A stretch of 18,947 bases of DNA, taken from contig CAYFJO010000198.1 in NCBI GenBank assembly GCA_964343305.1, positions 1 to 18,947 on the forward strand, in the 5' to 3' direction. Below the pieces are notes generated by a model, which was not told the origin of the DNA, did not search any database, and was given only the letters and a program-made list of their open reading frames with translations. Each line of letters opens with the position of its first letter. Within the stretch, counting starts at the first letter, position 1. Positions 7,932-14,399 of the stretch are shown here, one piece after another. This DNA is from CAYFJO01 sp964343305 (lineage in GTDB: Bacteria; Planctomycetota; Planctomycetia; Pirellulales; Pirellulaceae). A program made the position numbers and the translations under genes.

Positions 7932-10583
7932 ATGAGCAATTCAACTTCATCGGCAATGACTCCGGAAGAACGACTTGACGCAGCGCTTGGTGACTACATG
8001 CGACGCATCGATCAGGACGACGCCATTGACCGCGATGAGTTTCTGGCGGAATACCCAGATTTGGCTGCGGAGCTTCGCGCGCATTTCGAAACCTGCGATT
8101 TCGTCGAACAAATGGCCGGACCGATGCTATCCGATGTCAGTGAACAACGGCAAACGTCCGCATCAGATACCGCTTCTATCTCGTTGGCAAATCACGACAC
8201 CTTGCCGCCAGGCGTTGATTCTGCATCGGGCGCAAAGTCTGGAACATCTAGAAAACCGATATCGGGAATGTTTGGTCGCTATCGAATCGTCAAGACGTTG
8301 GGTGAGGGTGGCATGGGCGCCGTTTACTTGGCTAAGGATCCGAATCTCGACCGTTCGGTTGCGGTCAAAGTTCCGTTTTTCGATGAGGCGGATCAACAAT
8401 CGGTTCTGGATCGATTTCAACGGGAAGCGAAATCAGCAGCGGCGATCCAGCATCCAAATATCTGTCCAATTCACGATGTAGGAATCATCGATGGGATGCC
8501 GTTCATCGCGATGGCCTATATCGAAGGCAAGCCTCTTTCGGAATTGATCCAGCCCGACAAGCCGTTGCCAATCCGCCCTGTTCTAATGTTGGTTCGTCGG
8601 CTGGCGTTGGCACTTGAAGAAGCTCACAGCAAGGGAGTGATTCATCGCGATTTGAAGCCCGCCAATATCATGGTGAACAAACGACGCGAACCGATCATCA
8701 TGGATTTTGGTCTGGCGCGGCGCGAGGGAAAAGGTGACGTGCAGTTGACCAAATCCGGCCAAATGATGGGCACTCCGTTATATATGCCACCGGAGCAAGT
8801 CTCGGGAAGTCTTGAAACGATGGGGCCTGGCTGCGACATCTACAGTTTAGGTGTCATCCTGTATCAAATGTTGACTGGTCGTGTTCCGTTTACAGGCGAT
8901 TTGCTAGCCGTCATATCGCAAATCGCCCTCGACGATCCTAAGCCACCTTCTAATCACCGTCCCGAACTCGATCACCAGCTGAACCAGATTTGCCTAAAAG
9001 CAATGGCCAAGAAGGTAGCAGATCGGTTCAGTTCGATGGGTGAGTTTGCCAAGCATCTGACTAGGTATCTCAAGTCACAAATGGCCCAGTCCGGCGTCGC
9101 CGAATCCTCAAGTACCAAAGGAAAGAACGAAATCGATGAACTCTTTGGTGAAGCGGTGGCGTTTGAGCGCGCAGCAAGGGCCATGGATAAACCGATACCT
9201 CGACCGCAGCCACCGCGAGAGGAGGTTCAACAGGCTACACCGGAGCCGCCGTCGATTCACCAGTCCGCGCTTCATCCGGCACCGCCGATGCCGACACTGC
9301 CATCGCTCCCCCCAGCCCCGACCGTGCGGACGCTGCAGGGAACTCGACCTCAAAAAGGAATTCCAACGAGTACTTGGGTGGCGTTGGGCGGTAGTCTGGC
9401 GGCAATGCTCATCGTGCTGTGGGGAGTTACCATTTTTCTGCGATCAGGTGATTACACAGTAAAAATTGAAATTGACGATCCCAAAGCCACCGTCTTCATC
9501 AACGGGAATGAAGTCACAGTATCTGGCGTTGGGCGTACGATCAATTTGAAGCCTGGTAAACACAGGTACGAAATCCGGCGTGGCAGCGAGGTGATCAAGG
9601 GCCCCGAAGAGTTCACGGTCATGAAAGACAACAATCAGGTGTTGCGGATCAGTGTGCTCGAAGAGGCAATCGTGCGATCCGTCGCCGATGATGATGACCA
9701 ACCCATTGTCGCGATCAAGCCGCCGCAGGTCGTTGTGGCCAACGACACATGGACCGACCTGTTTGACGGCAAGTCCCTTGATGGTTGGACCATCTACGGG
9801 ACGGACGACTGGTCCGTAAAGGACGGCGAAATCGTTTGCATTGGAAGGAATAGCAAACTCGTCCATGATATAGGGCCGTTGATCGACTTCGACATTCGAC
9901 TGGAGTGCCTGCTGGAAGGCGTCACAAACTCCGGTCTGTTTCTCCGCACTGGCAAGAATGCCGATCACCAGGACGGCTACGAGGTGAACCTGCTGCAACT
10001 AGCCACGTCCAAGGAGTATCGAACGGGCAGCATCTACGACCGGGCCCCATTCAGCGAGACGATCGTCGAGCGTTCCAAGTGGTTTCCCGTCGAGGCACGC
10101 GTACGCGGCAACGTGATCACCGTGAATGTGAATGGCCGGGAAACCGTCCGCTATACGGATCCGGACAGAGCATTTCCCAGCGGCCACATTGCCCTGCAGG
10201 GATACTCTAGTCGCGGTCAGGTACGATTCCGCAAGATAGCGATGCTTGAGGTGGCGAACAAGACATCGGACCCCGACCACCTCACGGTCGAAACGCCGGC
10301 CCAACCTGTGGCCAAAAACACCCCCCTTCAGGAAGTTAACGCCATTAAGCGGAAGCTCACCGAGTACGTCAATTCGGGCCAGGCCGGCAATCCGCCAGAC
10401 AAGAAAAAGATTGATGCCTTCGTTAAAAGCGAAGCTGACAAAGCCAAAGATGCTGGTCGGCTGCCGAGAAAAATCAATCTCCGAATGAACGTAAAAGTCA
10501 ACCAGCAGGGAAAGGTGCTCAACATCGGCGTCGCGGGCGGCTTCGGCGGAGGTCGTGGCGTTGGCGGCGGCAGCAGTAAGTAA
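7932..10583 (+). CDS. Membrane Ser/Thr protein kinase with PEGA-like and DUF1080 ectodomain
   Basis: 883 residues from the ATG at 7932, 10 nt after the sigma gene; an upstream in-frame ATG at 7878 lies inside the sigma gene and is unlikely. Residues 27-60 carry the planctomycete kinase leader (DRDEFLAEYPDLAAELRAHF). The kinase domain spans about 117-380 with all key residues: GEGGMGAVY loop, VAVKV (K146), HRDLKPAN (238-245), DFG (258-260), APE-type PPEQV, and CDIYSLGVILYQMLTG. A Pro-rich linker (420-465) leads to one transmembrane segment (about 480-503). Outside follow a PEGA-like beta domain (506-575) and a DUF1080/3-keto-disaccharide hydrolase-type lectin-like fold (606-773: DLFDGKSLDGW, DWSVKDGEIVC, SGLFLRTG, DGYEVNL, GHIALQGY). 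The tail is charged and ends Gly-rich (GGFGGGRGVGGG). The protein likely senses an envelope ligand and phosphorylates cytoplasmic targets, with the adjacent sigma factor the obvious candidate; that link is inference. Confidence 0.92.
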   Translation: MSNSTSSAMTPEERLDAALGDYMRRIDQDDAIDRDEFLAEYPDLAAELRAHFETCDFVEQMAGPMLSDVSEQRQTSASDTASISLANHDTLPPGVDSASGAKSGTSRKPISGMFGRYRIVKTLGEGGMGAVYLAKDPNLDRSVAVKVPFFDEADQQSVLDRFQREAKSAAAIQHPNICPIHDVGIIDGMPFIAMAYIEGKPLSELIQPDKPLPIRPVLMLVRRLALALEEAHSKGVIHRDLKPANIMVNKRREPIIMDFGLARREGKGDVQLTKSGQMMGTPLYMPPEQVSGSLETMGPGCDIYSLGVILYQMLTGRVPFTGDLLAVISQIALDDPKPPSNHRPELDHQLNQICLKAMAKKVADRFSSMGEFAKHLTRYLKSQMAQSGVAESSSTKGKNEIDELFGEAVAFERAARAMDKPIPRPQPPREEVQQATPEPPSIHQSALHPAPPMPTLPSLPPAPTVRTLQGTRPQKGIPTSTWVALGGSLAAMLIVLWGVTIFLRSGDYTVKIEIDDPKATVFINGNEVTVSGVGRTINLKPGKHRYEIRRGSEVIKGPEEFTVMKDNNQVLRISVLEEAIVRSVADDDDQPIVAIKPPQVVVANDTWTDLFDGKSLDGWTIYGTDDWSVKDGEIVCIGRNSKLVHDIGPLIDFDIRLECLLEGVTNSGLFLRTGKNADHQDGYEVNLLQLATSKEYRTGSIYDRAPFSETIVERSKWFPVEARVRGNVITVNVNGRETVRYTDPDRAFPSGHIALQGYSSRGQVRFRKIAMLEVANKTSDPDHLTVETPAQPVAKNTPLQEVNAIKRKLTEYVNSGQAGNPPDKKKIDAFVKSEADKAKDAGRLPRKINLRMNVKVNQQGKVLNIGVAGGFGGGRGVGGGSSK

Positions 10584-10729
10584 GATTCTTGAGAATATCT
10601 TCGGCGTGAAAACTCTGCATGCTGCGTTCAGCTTCTCAAGTGTGCGATCGGTTTAACTCACTCTAGAACCGAAAGTTGCATTTAGACCTACCGGGCACGA
10701 TCTAAATAATCTCCGATCTTCGCAAAAAC
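10584..10729 (+). other. 3' region of the kinase operon with an inverted repeat
   Basis: CTTGAGAA at 10588-10595 is matched by TTCTCAAG at 10633-10640, eight perfect pairs closing a 37-nt loop just after the kinase stop codon. There is no T-run, so it is only a weak candidate for a terminator or transcript-end structure. The rest is A/T-rich sequence leading into promoter copy 2. Confidence 0.25.
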
Positions 10730-10760
10730 GCGCGCCAAGTTCTGACTGCGACTGTGATTG
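10730..10760 (+). promoter_or_regulatory. Island promoter motif, copy 2
   Basis: GCGCGCCAAGT (10730-10740), 12 nt, TGTGATTG (10753-10760), preceded by AAAAAC and an ATCTC about 20 nt upstream. It lies 100 nt before the start of the zinc-motif membrane protein gene. Confidence 0.75.
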
Positions 10761-10781
10761 TTCCAGTACACCGGGCAGTCG

Positions 10782-10818
10782 CCCGAAACGACGCACGAAC
10801 TTTTTTCGGGTCGATTGA
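10782..10818 (+). repeat. Leader element shared with the next gene, copy 1
   Basis: The untranslated leader contains CGAAACGACG, a short insert CACG, then AAC, a T-run and CGGG followed by ATTG. The same order recurs at 11414-11446 in front of the next gene. Here CCCGAA (10782-10787) and TTCGGG (10805-10810) can also pair. Its position between promoter and ribosome binding site suggests a transcript element such as a regulator-binding site; the function is unknown. Confidence 0.4.
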
Positions 10819-10860
10819 CCTTGGTTTTCAGCCCTAAACCCTCCCGTTGGAGAAACACAA

Positions 10861-11367
10861 ATGTACTATGGCGAATACCAATATGAATGTGAGCAGTGCC
10901 ACGGATCTGGAGACGGCGCGTATCTTGGTCGTTGTAACCGTTGTCACGGCAAAGGATATACCGAGTTAAGTCCACCACGAGGAGCTGCCGGTGTCGGAGT
11001 GCTCCCGTTTTTTGTGACCGTTTTTGCGATTTTCTTTGTCCTCAGTGCGTGGCTGGACAAAGGCAACAATTCCCTTGGTTATTCGAGCGGAGTGGCCCAC
11101 GTCGATAATCACACCAATCAGCAGTTCACGTTGCGCGTCGACGCGTGGTATGAAAACGGCCAAAAACACCCGGTGGACTGGCAGTGGAACGTGGGGCCAG
11201 GTAAATATCTCCGCCTTATCGATGGCGAACCAATTAAGGCATCACGGTTGGATTACACGCTACTCGTAGGACAACGAAAGCGTAGTATGAAAACGACTTC
11301 ATCGGCTTTACGGGACGGCAAGTTGACGATTCATGTCATTCAACAAGACTTGGACGGAGCAATATGA
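10861..11367 (+). CDS. Membrane protein with DnaJ-like zinc motif and small extracytoplasmic domain
   Basis: 168 residues, with GGAG eight bases before the ATG. Residues 10-31 hold two CxxCxGxG-like units, CEQCHGSGDG and CNRCHGKG, the spacing seen in the DnaJ zinc-binding region, so one zinc ion is probably bound by four Cys. A transmembrane segment follows (about 42-64, GVGVLPFFVTVFAIFFVLSA). The rest (about 78-160) is a small beta-rich domain: VDNHTNQQFTLRVDAWYENG, GPGKYLRLIDG, ASRLDYTLLVG, DGKLTIHV. With zinc fingers inside, this domain would be outside. It resembles the main domain of the protein encoded at 13544-14188 (shared pattern N-T-N, V-A-Y/W, G-K/R-H, PG, AS-hydrophobic, YT). Promoter copy 2 lies upstream. 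No J-domain is present, so it is not a DnaJ chaperone; the function is not known. Confidence 0.8.
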   Translation: MYYGEYQYECEQCHGSGDGAYLGRCNRCHGKGYTELSPPRGAAGVGVLPFFVTVFAIFFVLSAWLDKGNNSLGYSSGVAHVDNHTNQQFTLRVDAWYENGQKHPVDWQWNVGPGKYLRLIDGEPIKASRLDYTLLVGQRKRSMKTTSSALRDGKLTIHVIQQDLDGAI

Positions 11368-11408
11368 CGCGGAGATTCACGGCGTCCCCTATTCAGTTGC
11401 GCTGAATG

Positions 11409-11446
11409 GTCGTTCGAAACGACGAACATTTTTCGGGGCAATTGGC
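11409..11446 (+). repeat. Leader element shared with the previous gene, copy 2, with small hairpin
   Basis: CGAAACGACG, then AAC, a five-T run, CGGGG and AATTG reproduce the element at 10782-10818 with a four-base deletion. GTCGTT-CGA-AACGAC (11409-11423) forms a six-pair hairpin with a short T-run seven bases later, so a weak terminator is also possible. Unlike the first copy there is no GCGCGCC promoter motif in front. Confidence 0.4.
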
Positions 11447-11469
11447 TGTTCTTTTGAGGAGTTTCCAAA

Positions 11470-11958
11470 ATGTGTAATAAACGAATTCTACGTGTAATAC
11501 TGTTTGGCATATTGACGATTGTCGTACTTGATAACTTTGTACTTGGGAATAATCAAACGCTTCGAGCCGAGGGCATCACTTCCGACGCAGCGGACAACGA
11601 GGAGTCGTCTTCGCCCGAAAATGTAGATCTCTCAAAATACTCAACTACCTATGACTTGGAAAAACTCTCGAAGCAAAGGGACAAGCTCCAGGAAGCCTTA
11701 GAGTTTAAACCCGTCTTTCAGCCAATAGAAAGCGTCCCTGTCGAAGAATTGTTTACACCGGAAGAACGTGAGGCAAAACGGCGCCAAGAGGAGCTGATTG
11801 CCAACGCAAAACGAAACATCAAAAATGAAAATGCCACAAAGGTCGCCGAATTGAGGTCGCAGTTTTGGGAGAGAGTCGGAGTGTTTTTGTTCCTGGGGGC
11901 GATCGTCGTGTTCAGGATTCTGTCCGATTGGTCTAGCCGTCAATCGGCGAAGCCCTGA
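11470..11958 (+). CDS. Two-TM protein with central coiled coil, unknown function
   Basis: 162 residues, with GAGGAG eight bases before the ATG. The N-terminus has a positively charged start and a hydrophobic stretch (MCNKRILRVILFGILTIVVL, 1-25) that may be a signal anchor or a cleaved signal. An acidic low-complexity part (38-52) and a highly charged helical region (60-133, for example EEREAKRRQEELIANAKRN) follow, predicted coiled coil. A second hydrophobic segment (about 136-152, VGVFLFLGAIVVFRI) ends near the C-terminus. With two membrane anchors the middle would form an extracytoplasmic rod, or with a cleaved signal a C-terminally anchored one. It is about 100 nt downstream of the zinc-motif gene and has no promoter motif of its own, so the two may be cotranscribed. 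I recognise no family. Confidence 0.7.
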   Translation: MCNKRILRVILFGILTIVVLDNFVLGNNQTLRAEGITSDAADNEESSSPENVDLSKYSTTYDLEKLSKQRDKLQEALEFKPVFQPIESVPVEELFTPEEREAKRRQEELIANAKRNIKNENATKVAELRSQFWERVGVFLFLGAIVVFRILSDWSSRQSAKP

Positions 11959-12016
11959 GCCACTTGTGTACGGATAGGACGATTGCAGACAAACGTGAAA
12001 CGTGGATCAGTAACCA

Positions 12017-12571
12017 ATGTCGATTCAACATATCTTCCTTGACATGGATGGCGTGCTCGCAGACTTCGTCGGTGCCGCACTGCGCGTCCACGATCGAGAC
12101 GATGCCCTGGACAACTGGCCTAAAGGTGAGCGCGACGTACCCAAGGTGCTGGGGATTAGCCGAAACCAGTATTGGAAGAAACTCGACGCGCAAGGAAGCG
12201 ATTTTTGGGCAAACTTGGAGCCCTATCCTTGGTTCGCCGAATTGATAGAAATGGTCCGCGAAGTCGCGCCTTTCACGATTCTGACGACTTCGTCGCTTGC
12301 TCCCAGTTGCTTCGAGGGCAAGGTTCGCTGGCTTTACGAGCATTTTCCCAAGGTTGATCGACGCAGGTTCCGCGACTTTCTAATTGGTGAACAGAAACAC
12401 TTGCTCGCACAACCGGGCCGGCTGTTGATCGATGATGCGGAACACAATGTTGATTCGTTCACGGCCAGCAGCGGTCGATCGATCTTGTTTCCCCAAGTCT
12501 GGAATCGAAACCACAGAGTGGCCGATCCGATCGAATACGTCAGGTCGTTAATATCTGGCTATCACCGCTGA
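12017..12571 (+). CDS. HAD-family 5'(3')-deoxyribonucleotidase-like phosphatase
   Basis: 184 residues. The HAD motifs are in order: motif I DMDGVLADF at 9-17 (nucleophile D9, acid/base D11), motif II around TILTTSS (88-93), a Lys for motif III at K102 or K127, and motif IV LLIDDAEHNV (136-145) with the two Asp that bind Mg. The small size, the DMDGVLADF signature and the PYPWFAEL segment fit 5'(3')-deoxyribonucleotidases of the NT5C type, cytoplasmic enzymes that dephosphorylate deoxyribonucleoside monophosphates. The substrate cannot be settled from sequence alone; other small HAD phosphatases share this layout. No clear Shine-Dalgarno or island promoter motif precedes it, so it may be a housekeeping gene embedded in the island. 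Confidence 0.85.
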   Translation: MSIQHIFLDMDGVLADFVGAALRVHDRDDALDNWPKGERDVPKVLGISRNQYWKKLDAQGSDFWANLEPYPWFAELIEMVREVAPFTILTTSSLAPSCFEGKVRWLYEHFPKVDRRRFRDFLIGEQKHLLAQPGRLLIDDAEHNVDSFTASSGRSILFPQVWNRNHRVADPIEYVRSLISGYHR

Positions 12572-12577
12572 CGCACA

Positions 12578-12605
12578 CCGTGCTGTAATTCGAATTGCAA
12601 CACGG
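12578..12605. terminator. Bidirectional terminator-like hairpin between convergent genes
   Basis: CCGTGCTGTAATT pairs with AATTGCAACACGG around a central CG, 12-13 pairs with one C-A mismatch and one G-T pair. It starts six bases after the stop codon of the HAD gene and ends five bases before the stop of the convergent zinc-ribbon gene, so it can serve both strands. A T-rich tract is lacking, so efficiency is uncertain. Confidence 0.5.
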
Positions 12606-12610
12606 GTGAG

Positions 12611-13189
12611 CTACATTGCGGCGAATTCGAACCCCTTCGCTGCCATTGCCTTCTCAACCGCTTGGCCGATTTGCTTCGCCTTCTTTCCACCAAACAGTCT
12701 GTGATGTTGCATTACGATTTCATGCTCGCCACGTGGGTTTTCAAACCAAATCATGACACTCCAACTACCAAGTACAAGGCTGCTCAAGATGTAGATGAGG
12801 AGCATGAATGGCACCGTTATCGGAAAAAAGATCACCAAGAAAATGTTGCAGAGCCTTCGAAGCCCCCATTCGTCCAAGAGTCTAAAACCACAGTTAAAAT
12901 ATGGCATGACTTCCAAATTCCTTACCATCTCTAACGGGATCGTGAATGTGTCGTTGATATACACATTCTCGGATGAAATCCGTGCCGTTGGCACATCCAT
13001 GAACCAAGACAAGATCCCCGTCTGCTGCAAATCCAAGAACACCTCTTCGTCGGACGGACGGTCGTCGGTTGTTGTGGCATTTGTTGGAACGATAGGCTCG
13101 TCCCGCTGCTGGTTCAGAAACTCGCCGCAATAACGACACTTTATTGCGTCGTCCTGGATGTCTTCAGCACAAAACTCACATCTCTTCAC
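12611..13189 (-). CDS. Zinc-ribbon, PH-like membrane protein
   Basis: 192 residues from a GTG start (13189-13187); no ATG lies close enough to keep the N-terminal zinc ribbon. Residues 4-21 are CEFC and CRYC, a zinc ribbon of the type found in front of many membrane proteins. After an acidic linker, residues about 56-96 (GILSWFMDVPTARISSENVYI, then IPLEMVRNLEVM) and 148-186 (IWFENPRGEHEIVMQH, KKAKQIGQAVEKAMAAKG) together look like a bacterial PH-like fold split by a hydrophobic hairpin (about 112-147, NIFLVIFFPITVPFMLLIYILSSLVLG shortened here). The only gene of the 7.3-17.3 kb island on the minus strand, converging on the HAD gene. Function unknown; fold assignment moderate. Confidence 0.75.
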   Translation of the reverse strand: MKRCEFCAEDIQDDAIKCRYCGEFLNQQRDEPIVPTNATTTDDRPSDEEVFLDLQQTGILSWFMDVPTARISSENVYINDTFTIPLEMVRNLEVMPYFNCGFRLLDEWGLRRLCNIFLVIFFPITVPFMLLIYILSSLVLGSWSVMIWFENPRGEHEIVMQHHRLFGGKKAKQIGQAVEKAMAAKGFEFAAM

Positions 13190-13415
13190 GGCGCGTAACT
13201 CGCAGGCTTTCGTCTTTATTTGGTCTTCAAAGGCAACTTGCCAGTGACTTAAGAATTTTAGTGTTCTCCAAGTCGCTTAACTACCCAGTCACCAATCCTA
13301 GGCAATGCTGACCTTCACACCGCATGGGCTGGGACCCTGATTGGAGCGGTGGATTTCGCGTCGTGATGATCTGACCTGCCATTGGCGAGAAAAAAACATC
13401 TCTCTTTTGAAAAAC
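13190..13415. other. Divergent intergenic region
   Basis: It separates the divergently transcribed zinc-ribbon gene and the signal-anchored protein gene. Together with the leader up to 13543 it spans about 350 nt. The only recognisable item is promoter copy 3 at its right end; I see no minus-strand copy of that motif and no further coding sequence. Confidence 0.5.
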
Positions 13416-13446
13416 GCGCGCCAAGTCTCGGCGAACGCTGTGACTT
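13416..13446 (+). promoter_or_regulatory. Island promoter motif, copy 3
   Basis: GCGCGCCAAGT (13416-13426), 12 nt, TGTGACTT (13439-13446), preceded by TTGAAAAAC and ATCTC. The identity with copy 4 continues into the leader to 13463. It lies 98 nt before the ATG of the signal-anchored protein gene. Confidence 0.78.
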
Positions 13447-13543
13447 CCCTCTTAGACGCCAGAATCTTGGATCGTTTTAGATCTCGCCAAGTGCATGAAT
13501 GCCACAACTGAAACTGCAAGATTCAAACTTAAAGGAGAAGATC

Positions 13544-14188
13544 ATGAAGAGTGACAACACATCGGGTCGCGTTAAGGTAAATCTGCATGAGAAAAAGTCG
13601 AACAAACGGCTGCTCGTGCTCATCATCGGCCTGATATCCGGATTGCTCACAGTGTCTGTCTGTGCTCGCCACATGACCGCGTTTGCGGGGGAAAACCGCA
13701 GCGATAAGCAAAAGCAGCCGGCCGGCGACTGGCTAAAGCACAAGGTTGAAGTACGCTCGGACTGGAATGCGATGGCGCGGGAGTCGGTGAGTGGTCCAGT
13801 TTCCTACAAGAACGAAACGAACTCAAAAGTAAGCGTGTCCTTCCACGCGTACGTAGACAAGCACGGCAAGCGGCACAAACTTAACCAGTTGGTGATTGTC
13901 CATCCCGGGGTGGAAAGTGAACTTACGATATACCATCCTGACCAAAAGACCTTGGAAAAAGTGATTGCCTCAGAAGTCGAGTTTACCGTGTACACGGGTG
14001 ATTGGTATTTGGAAGGCGCCTGGAGACGATGGACAGGCAAGTTCGATCCCCTGAAAGACAGAATGGTACTCACCGCAGAAAAACGCACAATCGAGCGTAT
14101 CAACCCTGATGGATGTAAGAACATCGATATCAAACTGAATGGCCTATTCCTGCTGAATTCGAAGCGGGCTAACCCAAAACGCAAGTGA
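13544..14188 (+). CDS. Signal-anchored envelope protein with a domain shared within the island
   Basis: 214 residues. The ATG at 13544 is chosen because AAAGGAG lies six bases upstream; a start at 13499 would have no such site. A positively charged N-terminus (about 1-21) precedes a hydrophobic segment (22-41, RLLVLIIGLISGLLTVSVCA), a signal anchor or long signal peptide. The rest is predicted extracytoplasmic: SDWNAMARES, then VSYKNETNSKVSVSFHAYVD, GKRHKLNQLVIVHPG, ASEVEFTVYTGDWYLEG and KDRMVLTAEK. This beta-rich domain resembles that of the zinc-motif protein at 10861-11367. The C-terminus is basic. Promoter copy 3 lies upstream, and the gene appears to stand alone, with copy 4 starting 106 nt after its stop. 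I recognise no known family. Confidence 0.78.
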   Translation: MKSDNTSGRVKVNLHEKKSNKRLLVLIIGLISGLLTVSVCARHMTAFAGENRSDKQKQPAGDWLKHKVEVRSDWNAMARESVSGPVSYKNETNSKVSVSFHAYVDKHGKRHKLNQLVIVHPGVESELTIYHPDQKTLEKVIASEVEFTVYTGDWYLEGAWRRWTGKFDPLKDRMVLTAEKRTIERINPDGCKNIDIKLNGLFLLNSKRANPKRK

Positions 14189-14293
14189 CTTGAGTTCGAA
14201 GTACGGCACATCCTGCGGCACAAATCACGAGGTTTGAAACCTCAAGCTGCTCGAAGGCTGGCCTTTGAGAAAAATCTCTAATTCTTCAAAACC

Positions 14294-14324
14294 GCGCGCC
14301 AAGTCTCTGTATTCCTTGTGACTT
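14294..14324 (+). promoter_or_regulatory. Island promoter motif, copy 4
   Basis: GCGCGCCAAGT (14294-14304), 12 nt, TGTGACTT (14317-14324), preceded by TTCAAAACC and ATCTC. It lies 76 nt before the STN-like gene and would also serve the SGNH-like gene behind it. Confidence 0.78.
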
Positions 14325-14399
14325 CTCTCTTAGACGCAAGATCGCCTCGACCTCAAGGATTCTCACAACACTTTCGATTTCGACAATGGAGAACAAAAA

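Noticed and set aside
9444..9998. 184-codon minus-strand frame inside the kinase gene
   Set aside because: Entirely opposite the conserved PEGA/DUF1080 coding sequence; a mirror frame of GC-rich coding DNA.
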